Positions 32,376 to 43,904 of a stretch of DNA of 64,000 nt are shown one piece after another. The notes beneath the pieces were generated by a model that worked only from the letters and a program-made list of their open reading frames with translations, searched no databases and was not told the origin of the DNA. Source of the stretch: Bisporella sp. PMI_857 (lineage: Eukaryota > Ascomycota > Leotiomycetes > Helotiales > Helotiaceae); the NCBI GenBank assembly GCA_021307315.1, contig JAJSPD010000079.1, forward strand, positions 124,001 through 188,000, written 5' to 3'. The stretch's first letter is position 1; the number at the start of each line of letters is the position of its first letter. The translations under genes were made by a program, and so were the position numbers.

Positions 32376-33236
32376 GGCGGTATGATTCTACTAGATACAC
32401 TTAACAGAAAGGTTGACGCAGTTCCAATGCTTTGGTTCCTGTGGCCGTGGCCGTAGCTTGAATTGTTCGTGTTTGGTATGTGAGTTATATCATCAGCAAG
32501 GACTTGACATTTAGACGGGGAGCAAGCACCAAGAAGCTGTAGGCCAGGGATAAAGCAGACTCTCGTCATGTCCCCAAAGGTTGTCTTTATGCAGTACTTC
32601 ATTGCGGGCACACGGTAGGAGGTAGAATATGCGGCAGGTGCGGGCGCATGGGTTAATGCCCTCCGAGACATGCGGACACCAACCCGATTTCGGGTTGGTC
32701 GGCTGGAATTTCTTTAACTCCTATCTCCACTGTCGTAGCGTTATTCGGAGATGGACTAATGAAGTTCGTTCTAAGACTCGACATTTTATCTCGCAAGCGG
32801 AGTTTGCGGCCGCCAGAAAATCCCTCTCAGGGCTGGTGCTTATTAACATACGCAGCTGAGCAGAGCAAAAAAAAGGCATAGCTGTGTGAATGCAACTATT
32901 TTTAATTTTAGACATTAATTCAAGTAGTGCGTGACTCAATGACGGGCGCTAGAAAGTCTCTGGAGAGGAAATTACTAACTCCGAGCGGAAATTGCCTTCT
33001 GGCGAACAGATAGCACCATGACATCGAGTTGTTTTGGATTCAGCCATTAGCGACTACTAAAAAGTAGAATGTAAGCTGAACCTCCACGGAGAAATGCAAT
33101 TAAGACGGCATACATTTACCAAGAAGAGGCGAGATCTTTGGTATCGTCACATCCCACCTAGCCACAATTTGCAACTAAAGAGCCGATTCTTTCCTTCCTG
33201 CGAAACCAGAGCCGCCATCACGAACACTTAGCAAAC
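32376..33236. other. Divergent intergenic region, no gene seen
   Basis: This lies between the SDR (minus) and the NAD-binding gene (plus) and should contain both promoters. No clear operator is recognised. Confidence 0.45.
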
Positions 33237-34202
33237 ATGAAAATTATCATCACCGGTGCAACCGGTGTAATTGGCGGTCCCATTGTCCAGCACTGCATCC
33301 GAAACCCCAGTATCACTGGCATCTTCGTTCTCGCACGTAAAGAGTTACCCGCTGATATCAAGAGTCCCAAGGTTACCTACATTAACCATCAAGACTTCTC
33401 AAGCTATCCGCAAGAACTGCTCAAAAAGCTCGCTGGAGCTGAGGGGTGTATCTGGTATGTTTGTGGTTGTGGGACTTTTCTTTTTTCAGCAACGTATGAT
33501 GATGACAAGTTTGGAATACATGAATTCAAAAGCTGATCGTTCGTGTGTGCGATAGGGCCCTTGGTGGAAGCGTTCAAGAGCTCGGCGGTAATTATAACAT
33601 CGCGCGTAAGATCACAGTCGACTGGCCCGTCAAGGCCGCTCAGGCGTTTACTACGGGACTGCGACAGTACTTGCCCCTCGGACAGATGTTCAGGTTTGTA
33701 TATACGAGCATAAGATATGCGCAGTGGGAGCAGGAAACGACTCTGTACTTTATGGGGACTCGAGACGGCTTAAGGTATAGCCACCAGTTCATACATCGCA
33801 TTTCATACATCGTTCGATTTTTACTAGTCCATCTTTGATGACAGAGGTGGTGGCAGCACTGGCTTTCCAAAGCTGAAGATGGAACTGCCAGCCAATGACA
33901 ACACCTCACTGCTGCTACCGAACTAGCCCGGACTGACACAATATCTATATTAGGGTCAAGCTGAGATGGCCCTCATCGACCTCCAGTCAAAGCTCTCCAA
34001 CGACCTCAACGTGTGGTGTGTCAGACCGTATGGCGTTGTACCAACAGATGCCACGTCGTTGCGCAAGGCAGCGTCCAAATGGGTCAACTTCATATCCGCC
34101 GATGACTGTGGCGCGGCAATGGTGAACATTCTTCTTCGCGGTCACCATCATGCCATTATCGAACATGAGGAGCTCCAAACATTATCCCGCGATAGGCGTT
34201 GA
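33237..34202 (+). pseudogene. NAD(P)-binding epimerase/NmrA-like gene with a one-base frameshift
   Basis: Exon 1 (33237-33454) starts MKIIITGATGVIGGPIVQHC, a Rossmann loop GATGVIG. An intron leads in phase to 33556, giving CIWALGGSVQE and then FRFVYTS. The frame then breaks at a run of four Gs (33754-33757). Ignoring one G restores the family-like GDSRRLKGQAEMALID across a second intron (33775-33953). The last exon (33954-34202) reads VRPYGVVPTD and FISADDCGAAMV to a normal stop. Either the gene is dead or there is a sequence error, since everything else looks intact. The family holds small fungal oxidoreductases or regulators of unknown substrate. Confidence 0.75.
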
Positions 34203-34761
34203 CGGAACGGCGTCTTGTGGAATGAGGACATATGTGTTGATGGAATTATGCGAATACATGAAGCTCTCGACAAGTGTTATATAGCATTGCCCGTTGTTTT
34301 CTTAGACAGTGCCAGGTCCTATACACGATGAAAGGCTTTAATAGTTTTCGGGTTTTGGGGTTAAAAGATACTCGAGGTTATGGAGTCTGGGCAGGCAGCT
34401 CCAAATGAATCGTATCTGATGCACGCGATCCTGAACCCGGGTCTCCTGCACTGTCGGAGCTCTTTATATGTTCTTGGATTGGCTAAGGATTTTCTTTTGC
34501 CTTTTTCTTTTTCTAAAAGGGAGAGAGACAAAGTTGAGATAAATTGCGGAATAGGCATGCGAAAGCAACACACTAAATTTTCTGATCGTTACTGTGGCGC
34601 CTGGCCTAAAGCAGAATAACAGATTTTCATTGTACCTCCTCCATATGATCCAGCCAACCCTTCCCCCCCTCCTTTCCAACCTAACTGAATGAAATCCTAA
34701 TCAATTCGCTATCCTAAACTAACTGACTTGCACAATTTCTTCAAATTCTTATCACCTAACA
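34203..34761. other. Intergenic between convergent genes
   Basis: No gene is seen. It contains the 3' ends of the NAD-binding gene and the metalloprotease. Confidence 0.45.
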
Positions 34762-35565
34762 TCAATTGTCAGGGATCCAATCCTGGATTTTCAGGTTGCC
34801 AATCTGTCCACCTGTGAAATTATAAAAAGCCCTCGTGCTCGTTTCATCAGAGTCTCGAATATTCGGTGGAAAGGTGTAACTCATTACAGACAGCGGGTTT
34901 GCAGGCCCAAATTGAACGGCTCCACCCTCTAGGGCTGCGAATTCATGTCGCAACCCCAACACGTGACCTAGCTCATGTAAGAAGATGTTGGTCTGGTAAG
35001 GGCTAATACCAGCGTCAAAGGCCCTCTGGTACACAAACATAGTGTTGAGGTCGTTAGAATTTGGAAAGAATGCCTTAGCAAGAGTGGTGCCTCCATCACC
35101 GCCGTACGCAAGGACGAAGGCCGCATCTTCCAATTTCGAAACCCACTTGAAGGTCACGCCGATGTTGAGACTGTTCCATTGGATTGCTGCTTCGTTGAGT
35201 TTGTATGCTGCGAAGGCAGCATGGTAAGGTGTCGGGAAGCTTCCAGGGAGCACAGCAAACTGGACGACTTGGCCCTTCTTCCAACGCGGAATCACGCCAC
35301 CCCAGCCAACCCAGATGCTTAGAGGATCAGCACTCGTGGTAGACACAGGCAGCGACTCCTGCGTTACGCAAATATATTTGGCCGCAGAGATAGATAAGTC
35401 ATTGCGGCTGGCACTTAACATGCTAGAAACGGGCTCGGGAATGTTCTCTGCCTTGCTGTCACTAGGGATGGTTTCTAGCGCCTTTACTCCCACGGTCTCT
35501 TTCAACATGTTGTGAAAGGCCTTCCTTGAGGCTGTCCGTTGGATGTCTGACTGCTGGGTAGACAT
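34762..35565 (-). CDS. Metzincin zinc metalloprotease, small form
   Basis: From ATG 35565 the product is 267 aa; the frame is open to 35625 through a TTG, so a short upstream exon is possible. The zinc site HELGHVLGLRHEF (about 197-209) fits HExxHxxGxxH, and the Met-turn is SVMSY (about 226-230), as in metzincins. Upstream, LPLSIWVGWGG-like and WKKGQVVQFAV segments correspond to the start of the catalytic domain (the strand before the WxxG-type entry). No signal peptide is seen at ATG 35565, so secretion is unclear. It probably cleaves proteins, but the substrate is unknown. A larger metzincin lies at 55060-57054; the two are not close copies. Confidence 0.85.
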   Translation of the reverse strand: MSTQQSDIQRTASRKAFHNMLKETVGVKALETIPSDSKAENIPEPVSSMLSASRNDLSISAAKYICVTQESLPVSTTSADPLSIWVGWGGVIPRWKKGQVVQFAVLPGSFPTPYHAAFAAYKLNEAAIQWNSLNIGVTFKWVSKLEDAAFVLAYGGDGGTTLAKAFFPNSNDLNTMFVYQRAFDAGISPYQTNIFLHELGHVLGLRHEFAALEGGAVQFGPANPLSVMSYTFPPNIRDSDETSTRAFYNFTGGQIGNLKIQDWIPDN

Positions 35566-38384
35566 AATGGGCGATGCTGTGAGCGTCCCACACCAGTTTG
35601 TGAAGTTGGGATCCAGGGTTGTCAAGAAGTTTAGACGTTTAGACGTTTCTGACTGCGGAAATGAAAGATTTGAGGAGCTTGAAGAATTCTTTTGCTAGAG
35701 TAAGAAGTTCATAATGCGGGAGCGAAGTCAAACTTTATAGCCCAACCACTGTCCGATCATTGTCTTGTTTTCACTTAGAAGGGGTGAGCTTCAGCTGAGG
35801 CCACCTATTGCATTGCTCTTCCTAAGACATTCCGCCATGCCGCATCTCCATATGACCTACAATCTGTGAAGGCAAAGGAATTCTTCCTCGCCGAGTTGGT
35901 TGCCTAAGTGGATATTCACAACTTCAGCTATGATTCTGAGCCTTCTGTAGGAAGAAAAATATGCCACACTACGCTTGGCTGGTCAGAAAATCTGCCTACA
36001 TTCCACGCAAGCTTCAGCTCCGAACAGGTTGTTTTTGAATTGGATATGAATAAACGCCAATGAGCTCTTGTTAACTGTAGAAAGAGCGCATGGGCAAACC
36101 AGAGGAGGATGCTGCGTGACGCATTACCACCAATAAGAAACAATAGTGCGGTTACGCAACGGCCAAAGTCGCCTAGTTACATCAATATGAAAAGAGAGGT
36201 GGGTTACGAGTGGCGGATGGCAGGACGGAAGGAAGCCTCTTTGATATGTAAATAACGAGCCATTCGTAATGGTAACCGTGACGAATGCATATGGAGAGAT
36301 ATTCTTTGATAAACGAAAGCTATAGTTCTACGTGATCTCGATATATCAAAGTTCTTTCTGTAGCTTCTCGCTTGCTTTCAAGTTGTGATAGTGTGCAGGT
36401 TAAGTGGGCATCTGGTAACGTGAGGTCTCTATGCAGATGACAAATTTCCTGTGGTTTACGTCAGAGCCCAGAGATGTTCCCGCTGTAGAAGAGCAATGAG
36501 TTAACGGGCATCTGGGATGAACTGTGAGGACCCAATTAGCCATCGAATTTTGGCTGGCGAGAAACAGTTGGCTCACGCTGCGGCTATGTTCAGCCCTACA
36601 AGCCACCAGGAAGTATTCCCAATTCGACTTGGCAGACCCAGGCCAGCCTGCAGTTGCATAAGCACAAGCATGCCTAATACGGGAAATTCCACCCTGTAGA
36701 ATTCGCGGTAGCATCTGTTCCACTTACTCGGTGTTTCACTTTGCCTTTCTTTTCCTACGGCTTTTGAGCGCAAAGTATAAAGTTTCTAAGTCGCACTATT
36801 TCCCACAAAATATTAGGGATATAATGATACTCTAGAAGCAAATTTCCATGCGATCTTACCAAAAGGGTAACAGTTGATACAAGACCCAAAATACTTTTAG
36901 TACTGGGTTTGAGCATTGTGAACTTGTGAGACTTGGCAATGATTCAACAGCTAGACGAAGAACACTATAGTAGAGCCCGGTACCGATATCAAACTTTCTT
37001 TTCTCCACATTTTCAATTTGTCAGGTTTCAGTGCCGAGTGGCGCTTTGCTCCTAGGCACTTTTTATACACGGATAGCTGAGCATCTCCAGCCTTGAAATA
37101 GAGGGACTCACTGGCGCTTCAAATACAATTTTGCTCAGCTCTAACACGGCAAGCATGCAGTACTTTGCCTTCCGCGCATATAAGATAACCAGATGATCAA
37201 AGAGATGACATCCCCGTGCCTTTAGTCTCTTTTTGCAGCCTGCCTGAGGCGAAGCTTTCAAGGCACAAGTAGGGTAAGAAGGGACACGGTGTGTGTCAAC
37301 CAAGGTTTTCTTCTTTAAGGCGATTCTTCACTGATTTGCTTGCCCATCTTATCTTACAATCCGAGCCCAATTTCCGCTATCCTTCCACTTCACGCCAAAT
37401 CATAACAACAATCAAACAAGCTGCTTGGACCTAGGTGGTACATATTCTGATTTTTGAGTGGCCTGATTTTGGAGGTGTCTAATATTGCCAAGGTCTGACA
37501 TGGTTCCCCACTTTGTGTAACAGTAGAGGCGAATGATGGCTGTGGCTACAATGCACCTTACTCGTCGTATTCTGTACAACATTGGCTGCTGATGTTAAAC
37601 TTTTAAGTTGCTGCCTAGCTTTCTACGTCCACTTTGGTGTAACATGATATAGAAATCGAGCCATCTCTCTGACGGCGACATATCCGGTGGTGATAGCTGA
37701 GAATTAACCCTCACATGATCAGATCGTCGATCGCTGTGGCTGACTTCAAGTAATACCAATTTACGCGATGAAATATGAGGGCACCCTGATACCAACCGCT
37801 TTCTTATTTCGCCTCTTCGCTATATCTTCGTTTCAATTCATTTCAGCAGTCGGCATTGGACCGGTCTGGGAGGAATTGCTGAATGATAGCTTTAGGACTG
37901 AATGCGTCGTAGCGGATTCACAAGTTTGTGAGTGCAGGTAATTATGTTCGATTAGACAGTCAAGGAGTTCTTTCTCGAGCAGTGTGAATCTTGCCACCTC
38001 AAGTAATGATCAGTCGTCGGGGTGATTTAGTTCCAGAAACAAATGGCCTTACAGCTGCTTGATATTGGATCTTGGAGTCTAGTTTGGAATTATGGTATTC
38101 AAACTCCTATGGAAGGAGGGAGATATTTAAGGAAAGTAGAAAACCGTAGCCATACCTTACTACTTCAAGCTATTCAAGCGTAGCCTCCAAAAAAGATATT
38201 GCGAGGACTTCCTAGCCTCTTTCCCTAAGCCATCGTTTTAATGATTCCAGCACTGTTTCCATCTTCGGGGTGAAGCACATGATTTGGAGCAAATATCGAG
38301 GAAATAAAGATAGAATCTGGGGGCCTTCGCTTTACCAGGTAAAATTCGGCCTGAGATATTCTCTGGGGAGGAAGTAGGTAATTT
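35566..38384. other. Gene-poor stretch of 2.8 kb
   Basis: I see no supportable gene on either strand, only short ORFs without motifs. Given the decayed genes on both sides, further relics may be hidden here. Confidence 0.45.
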
Positions 38385-39096
38385 TAACTTGCAGGTTCCC
38401 TACCTCTTCAAACGCGTCTCTTGCGTTAACCTGGTTCAATGCCGGGGATTCGATGTATTTGACAGCCCCTAGTTTTTTTGGCCATCCTGTTACCATCCTT
38501 CATTGTCACTGGTTTCATTTTCCCGTTGCGCAGCCGCTCTTGGCAGCTCTCGTTAGGCCTCAGGTCGGTCTCCGTTCTGATTAGTAGCCAGGGAATGCCT
38601 GGACAGAGTAACTGGAGCTCATCAAGCCAAACGAACTGTATGTTTTCAAAAGATACGGGACAGACAACGGAGAAACAGACTAGGAGAACGTCTGTGTTAG
38701 AGTATGATAATTGATGGAGTCGGCCCTGTTCTTATGGCCTATAAGTATCCCACAGACTGAGTTCATATGCCTCTTCGCGAACCATAGAGGATGTGGAAAG
38801 CCTGTTAGTTTCATCGGTTGAGGATTTCCGGAATGCTCCACACACCGGGGAAAGCTATGCCTCCCCGACTCTCAACACCCGAAGCGAAAAACTCACCTTA
38901 CAGGTGAGGCATAATTGTCAAAAACACGTGAGGCTCTCTTAGGAAATATGCCGGCAGTGTATAAAGTCAACAGTGAAGTTTTGCCACCACCAACTACCAC
39001 ACCTAATTTAAGAGCAAATTCGGTAGCTAAGGCAAAGTAGAAAGGTGAAACTGAGAAGTAGCGAGAGGTGTAAACGTGCTTAATATGCTGAGGCAT
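38385..39096 (-). pseudogene. Rho-family small GTPase relic
   Basis: On the minus strand the order of Rho motifs is preserved. LKLGVVVGGGKTSLLTLYT is the P-loop, but it lacks about four residues between VVVG and GKT. FPKRASRVFDNYASP is switch I with VFDNY. ELSLWDT is the start of switch II, where the following AGQE is replaced by YRP and a TAA stop (38732-38734). SYSNTDVLLVCFSV and WLDEL.. CPGIPWLLIRTETDL is the NKxD region (TKxD changed to TETD). A frameshift in a T-run at 38473-38479 separates this from LGAVKYIESPALNQVNARDAF, the SA(L/K) guanine-binding end. The loss of the P-loop and the stops make it non-functional as a GTPase. Confidence 0.8.
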
Positions 39097-41583
39097 TGGC
39101 AGGTTTCCACCATAAGAAGCCCAGACAAAGTCTTCTACAAGGCCCCAATTAAAGGTAAATTCCTTTTGCGAACGTTCACAAATTATCGGTTTGCGGTCCT
39201 CGTAACCAAGTATTATTAGAATAGCGAGAGGTTTTGGCCACGGTGGGGGGGACTAGATATTGCGTTAAATATCCGTGTTGTGCTGGCGACTTGGGGGCAA
39301 GATGCCACGGGGGCCTCTATCTCACGTGGCATCAATTAAGGATCGGCGTGCAAATGTATACCCCTTAGTTAAAATGGGACTCAAGCTTACCTAGGCAATT
39401 GATCGTAATTCACTTCGATGAAAGTCTTCATCGCTAACCTACCGTAGTTGTACAGGGCGAAAATTAATGCCTTACAGACGCAGCCTCGCGCAGCACGCAG
39501 CCAACCCTTTCTTCTATGGCCTTTGAAGATGGCTTTGTTGCTTTTCCGTAGGTATAACTAATTAGATGATATTCGAGGCTTGAAAATCGGGGTGGGGTTG
39601 AGTTGATGTGTTGCAAGTGTTCTTGCCAAATTAGTCGGCTCAAGTTCCTGCAAGGCAGCACTCTACATTTATTCTTACTCTGCTCAGGGTCATTGTTTCG
39701 TTTCTTGGGGAGTTGGTTTCACAGCTTCCAATGGGAGCAAAGCCGGCGAACCAACCACTCTAGGAGTCTTGAGTAACTCAATCTAGAATGATATGCATTG
39801 GTAAATATATGATGCGCCAGGTAATAAGTCGTGTGGTTGTGCGGCATGCGTGAAAGGCAAATTAACGCCAATGTATCTTTGTTTCTAAACTTCCTGGCAG
39901 CAAGGGAGATATCTAATCAGTCAGAAGATGTTGCGTGAGATGGAAGGATGACCATTGCTGCTTCCGTTTATCTTAGATGCTGACCCGATATCGCAGAAGA
40001 CCTGTAGTGCATGTGCCTATTCGGCTAAAATGCAGAAATCTCAACACAAACTGAAATTTATTCTTCCAGGCTCTCGGGTATTATGTCTAGCAGTTTCTAT
40101 TTTCTGTATACGAATTTCCATACCGAGAACTTCTATAGCTATTTATTTAATTACTGTCAAATAAATATTTCTCCAACCCAACTTTATTTACGTTACGCGT
40201 TTGCTACAATCTAACCAGTCCTTACGACTCTAAATTCGGATAGTGACTACCATGAACCAATCTTCCATTGATAAATTGTCCTCGAATTGCCCAGATATCG
40301 TTGAAACTATAGATTCTTCCGCCACGGAAGGCCTGCCAACATCTGCTACACATATTGAAATTGAAAGAAATGAATCGGTGGATAGTATGCATCTAACGAC
40401 TCACTGTGCTGGATATGACATAATGAGCTTTTATGGCAACCTGCTACTGGTCCGGGGCATGCGAGTAACGTAGAAGACCCTGGCGAAGTTCCAGTATGCA
40501 TGGCTAAGTCTACCTATCGAAATAAGGTTCTCGACTACCCGGTCCGGTCTAGTAGTTCCGAAGCGTCAGATATACCTTAGAATTTACCGATCACTAACAT
40601 AAATGCTGTCTCGTTAAAACTCTCTGATATACTCACCTATTTACATCAAGCGCTGCTGCGTCCAAGATATCTTCTAGTAAGTCACCTGAGCCGGAATCTT
40701 TGTCTACGGATCTAGCGAGCTATACATCTCCCGAGACTCGTAGATATAATGATGTACCAACCGGACTCCAACTACCTATATTAAACAATCAACCTTAGTG
40801 AACCTGCGCCGTGGTCGGAACACTTTTTGACCGCACTGGAAACAAATGATACCAGCCGCAAGCCAAATCCGGCCCTAAATATTTTACCAGCGAAAAGGAA
40901 CTTTACAATCTGTAAAGATCATGACTGGCATTGCAGAACATTGGGTAAAATGCAGTCGCCGCATCGCGAAACCTTTGTTTGATATTGCGCAAGAAAGATT
41001 TCGAGAAGTTAAGGACAACGAAAGTGGACTGTATGTGTGAAAACACCGTAGAACGGGCAATCGAGCGTTACGTCCTACAACAGGGCAGGCATTGCGGCCA
41101 AGTAGGAAATAGCCCACCCATCAAGATGAGCTGCCACTCCCAGTGGCAAGCACGTCTCTTGGCACAGTTCATTCACCAAATGGATCAAAAGCCATCGGAA
41201 AGAAAAGGTCTAGACCCCAGTGACAGCTGAATACTGAGCTACTACCCAGACCGCTAGCATATATCCTCCACGAAGAAGCAGGTAGCTACGGCAACGGCTA
41301 CAACTGCCTGAATCTAGCATGGCGAATGGCCAGGCCGAAAATATCTCTAAAGGGTCATTGGAGGTATAGCTCGATCAAGGTCGAAGTGGGGGTTGCCGGC
41401 AATTCGAGATCCATGGTCTCAGCGATATCTAAGTAGTTGACATGAGTATAGGGCAAGGATAGTGTGTATAGGCGCTGGTGTAGGCAATGGAACTTGACTT
41501 GAGCATAGCCCATACATACACATTGGGCATGAGTGGTTCTGCCTTCAGCGTACCCGCTCCGGACAAATATAAGACCGGCTAAA
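39097..41583. other. Gene-poor stretch of 2.5 kb
   Basis: No gene is supported. Plus-strand fragments at 40252-40473 (NQSSIDKLSSNCPDIVETID) and 40979-41230 (KMSCHSQWQARLLAQFIHQ) look protein-like. They are broken by stops and may be remains of one gene I do not recognise. Confidence 0.4.
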
Positions 41584-41745
41584 ATGCCAAGGTATTTAGT
41601 CTCTACCCCTGTCCGGATAAACGACAAGCCGAGCCTAGGTCGCACTTATAATCCTCCAGACTCGAATACCACAAACAATAACTGGGAACTGATGTGCGTG
41701 GAGATTCATTCGGGGCATATTTATCCGTCCCTGCTAGCTGCGTAT

Positions 41746-42982
41746 ATGGTAGCGTATTATGGTCGGTATCCTGTAGCCTACAGCAAGTTTTGTCCAGCGC
41801 TCACCTCATGGCAGGAGCAACTTAACCCCATTGCATGTGAGCTCTGTCGGACGAAGAAATCCAAAGTGAGATGATTCTTAAAGATGAATATTGGGATCGT
41901 TGTGTTAACCACAAAACCTAATACGCAGTGTGATCGACAATTGTAAGCTCAGCATTACTTTGGTCTCATTTTAAGTGGTTCGAGAACTAAGAGCTTTTGT
42001 AAGACCAGCCTGCACGCCATGCCGCTCGTCCGGGGCAATGTGCCATTACCCACCGAGTAACAAAAGGTCAGTTCTAGACCACTTTGAAAATTGAAAGAAA
42101 TAGGCAGGATGTCGGGCTTTCGGTTTCATTTACTGATAGTTTGCCACGGCCAGGGGCATTCCATCGGGGTATATATATGCTCTAGAACAACGGCTTCTTG
42201 AGACTGAAACCGCTCTTTTCGATGCGCTTTCTGCCTCTAGCCTTTCTCTCCAAAATGACAGTGGCACTCGTATTAAATCTAATAGCTATGATTGCTTTTC
42301 AGAGCACAGCACAGCACAATCTAAAGAAGCAAAAATGGAGGAATGGGAGCGTTTGCCTCTAATGTTCGCAGACCAACGGCAGAATTGGCTACGAGAGAAA
42401 CTTCACACCGCGAAAAGAAGACAGCAGTCTCCAGATTCCATGGATCGAGTCTCTGGCTCTCAAGAGCCAGAAGATCGCTGGCTAGGATCGTCTCAATTTC
42501 AAGGCATTAGACAGAATGCATCGCCAGTTTTGCCACGAAAACGACGCTTTAGACACCATGACTCACAGGATCCACAGCAGGTGGCCTTAAGTGACTATTC
42601 TACAAGAATGAGTAAAGAAGGGATCTCGGTAGATGGCGAGCCGTCAGAGCTGCCACTTCAAGCTCCAGAAATATTTCCGGATGGCAAAGTCTTGGCTAGT
42701 CCGACAGTAGTGCAGCAGGCTTATGAGAGCACACCAGACTCGATTGTTACATTAGATAGAGCTCATAGCACGAACACAATCGTTGACAACTCTAGCCCTT
42801 TGACCAGCCAGCCACTTTCTACCAGGCTGAACAGAAGGGAACAACCTACCACGAGCGCAGATATGGTTCTATCATCACCAACAGGTGAGCGACAAAGCTC
42901 AATGTCAAACAGCTCAGCACAACAACAGCAGCAATTGGAAAACAGACAACTTTCTTCAAAACTATGGCGGAACTACTTTTAA
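41746..42982 (+). CDS. Zn2Cys6 DNA-binding protein (N-terminal half of a fungal regulator?)
   Basis: Four exons join in phase: up to 41865, 41929-41942 (only 14 nt), 42004-42066 and 42154-42982. They build a perfect binuclear zinc cluster CELCRTKKSKCDR..CTPCRSSGAMC with spacing C-x2-C-x6-C-x6-C-x2-C-x6-C. A dimerisation coil (YIYALEQRLLETETALFDAL), a MEEWERLPLMF segment and a Ser/Gln-rich linker with a basic patch (PRKRRFRHH) follow. The start is uncertain: ATG 41746 gives 341 aa, and ATG 41584 is also in frame. The ORF stops at 42982 with no middle-homology region. That region occurs 0.9 kb downstream on the same strand, so the two may be one gene split by an insertion or a very long intron. 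A strong donor (CAG|GTGAGC) lies at 42885. Confidence 0.8.
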
Positions 42983-43904
42983 AACTAGCAAAAGAGTCTA
43001 TGTTTCTTCATAGAATGTATAGTTCAGGTCTGGAGCAACTTCAGTAAGGCAAGGCTGTATATGGTAACGGAGCAAGTCTTAATATTGATCGATATGCAAA
43101 ATCAAGTTCTGAAAGGCGAGCATCAGGCCGATCTATATAATTTAAAGACTAAAAAGTGAGTCGGTATGATGAATAGTGATGTACCCTTTGTGGAATTTGG
43201 CGACTCGACACATTATTAATTATTCTACTTTGTAGACCCTTCACAAAGGAACGAGTGAACTGTCAGAGTAAATGCGATAAAGTACAAATGGCAAATTTAC
43301 GACTGGGAGAAGTCTTTGCTGGTCGTAGTGCGCTGATAGTTCGTGGAGAAAAATAACCATGAACCAAACAGTCTTGTGCCGTAATGGAAAGATCACGTTA
43401 AATTCTGTCTTACTAATTTTTGTTCGCTGTGAAAATGTTGTCGTAATTCTCATGCTATATTATTTACGTCCATAACAAGCTCGGTATTGTTCCTATATGG
43501 CTAATTTATACATTTTTATACAGAATTTCTAAATTCGTACTTTTGGTACTAATGGTGGTGGCGTTAATTGGCATGCGGGGACTCTTGCGGGGTCGGAGTC
43601 CCAGCAAAACATTCATTCATGAGGCTCCACTTAACTTTACTCAAATGAGATTTAGCCTCGAGCTAACGTGCCAGAGTCAGCTACAGCCACCAGTCCTCAT
43701 ATCTACCTCACCTCGTGCCGTACACAAGTGTCTATCCATTTGCTTACAACTTACCAGCGCTGCGCTTGCTCCTAATTGGGATTTGCTGCCGATGCCCATG
43801 ATTATATAAGCGGCATAAGTGGCTTTGCTGAGATGATAGTTGTGTCACCACGTTTGGTTCCACCTAGGACTACCTGAGGTGAGATTTTGCAAAGCTCAAG
43901 GACG
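42983..43904. other. 0.9-kb spacer between the two regulator halves
   Basis: No gene is supportable. A GTACCCTTTGTGGAATT / ACCCTTCACAAAGGAAC pair around 43181-43253 gives weak inverted similarity. It could be a decayed insertion, an intron or a true intergenic region. Confidence 0.4.
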
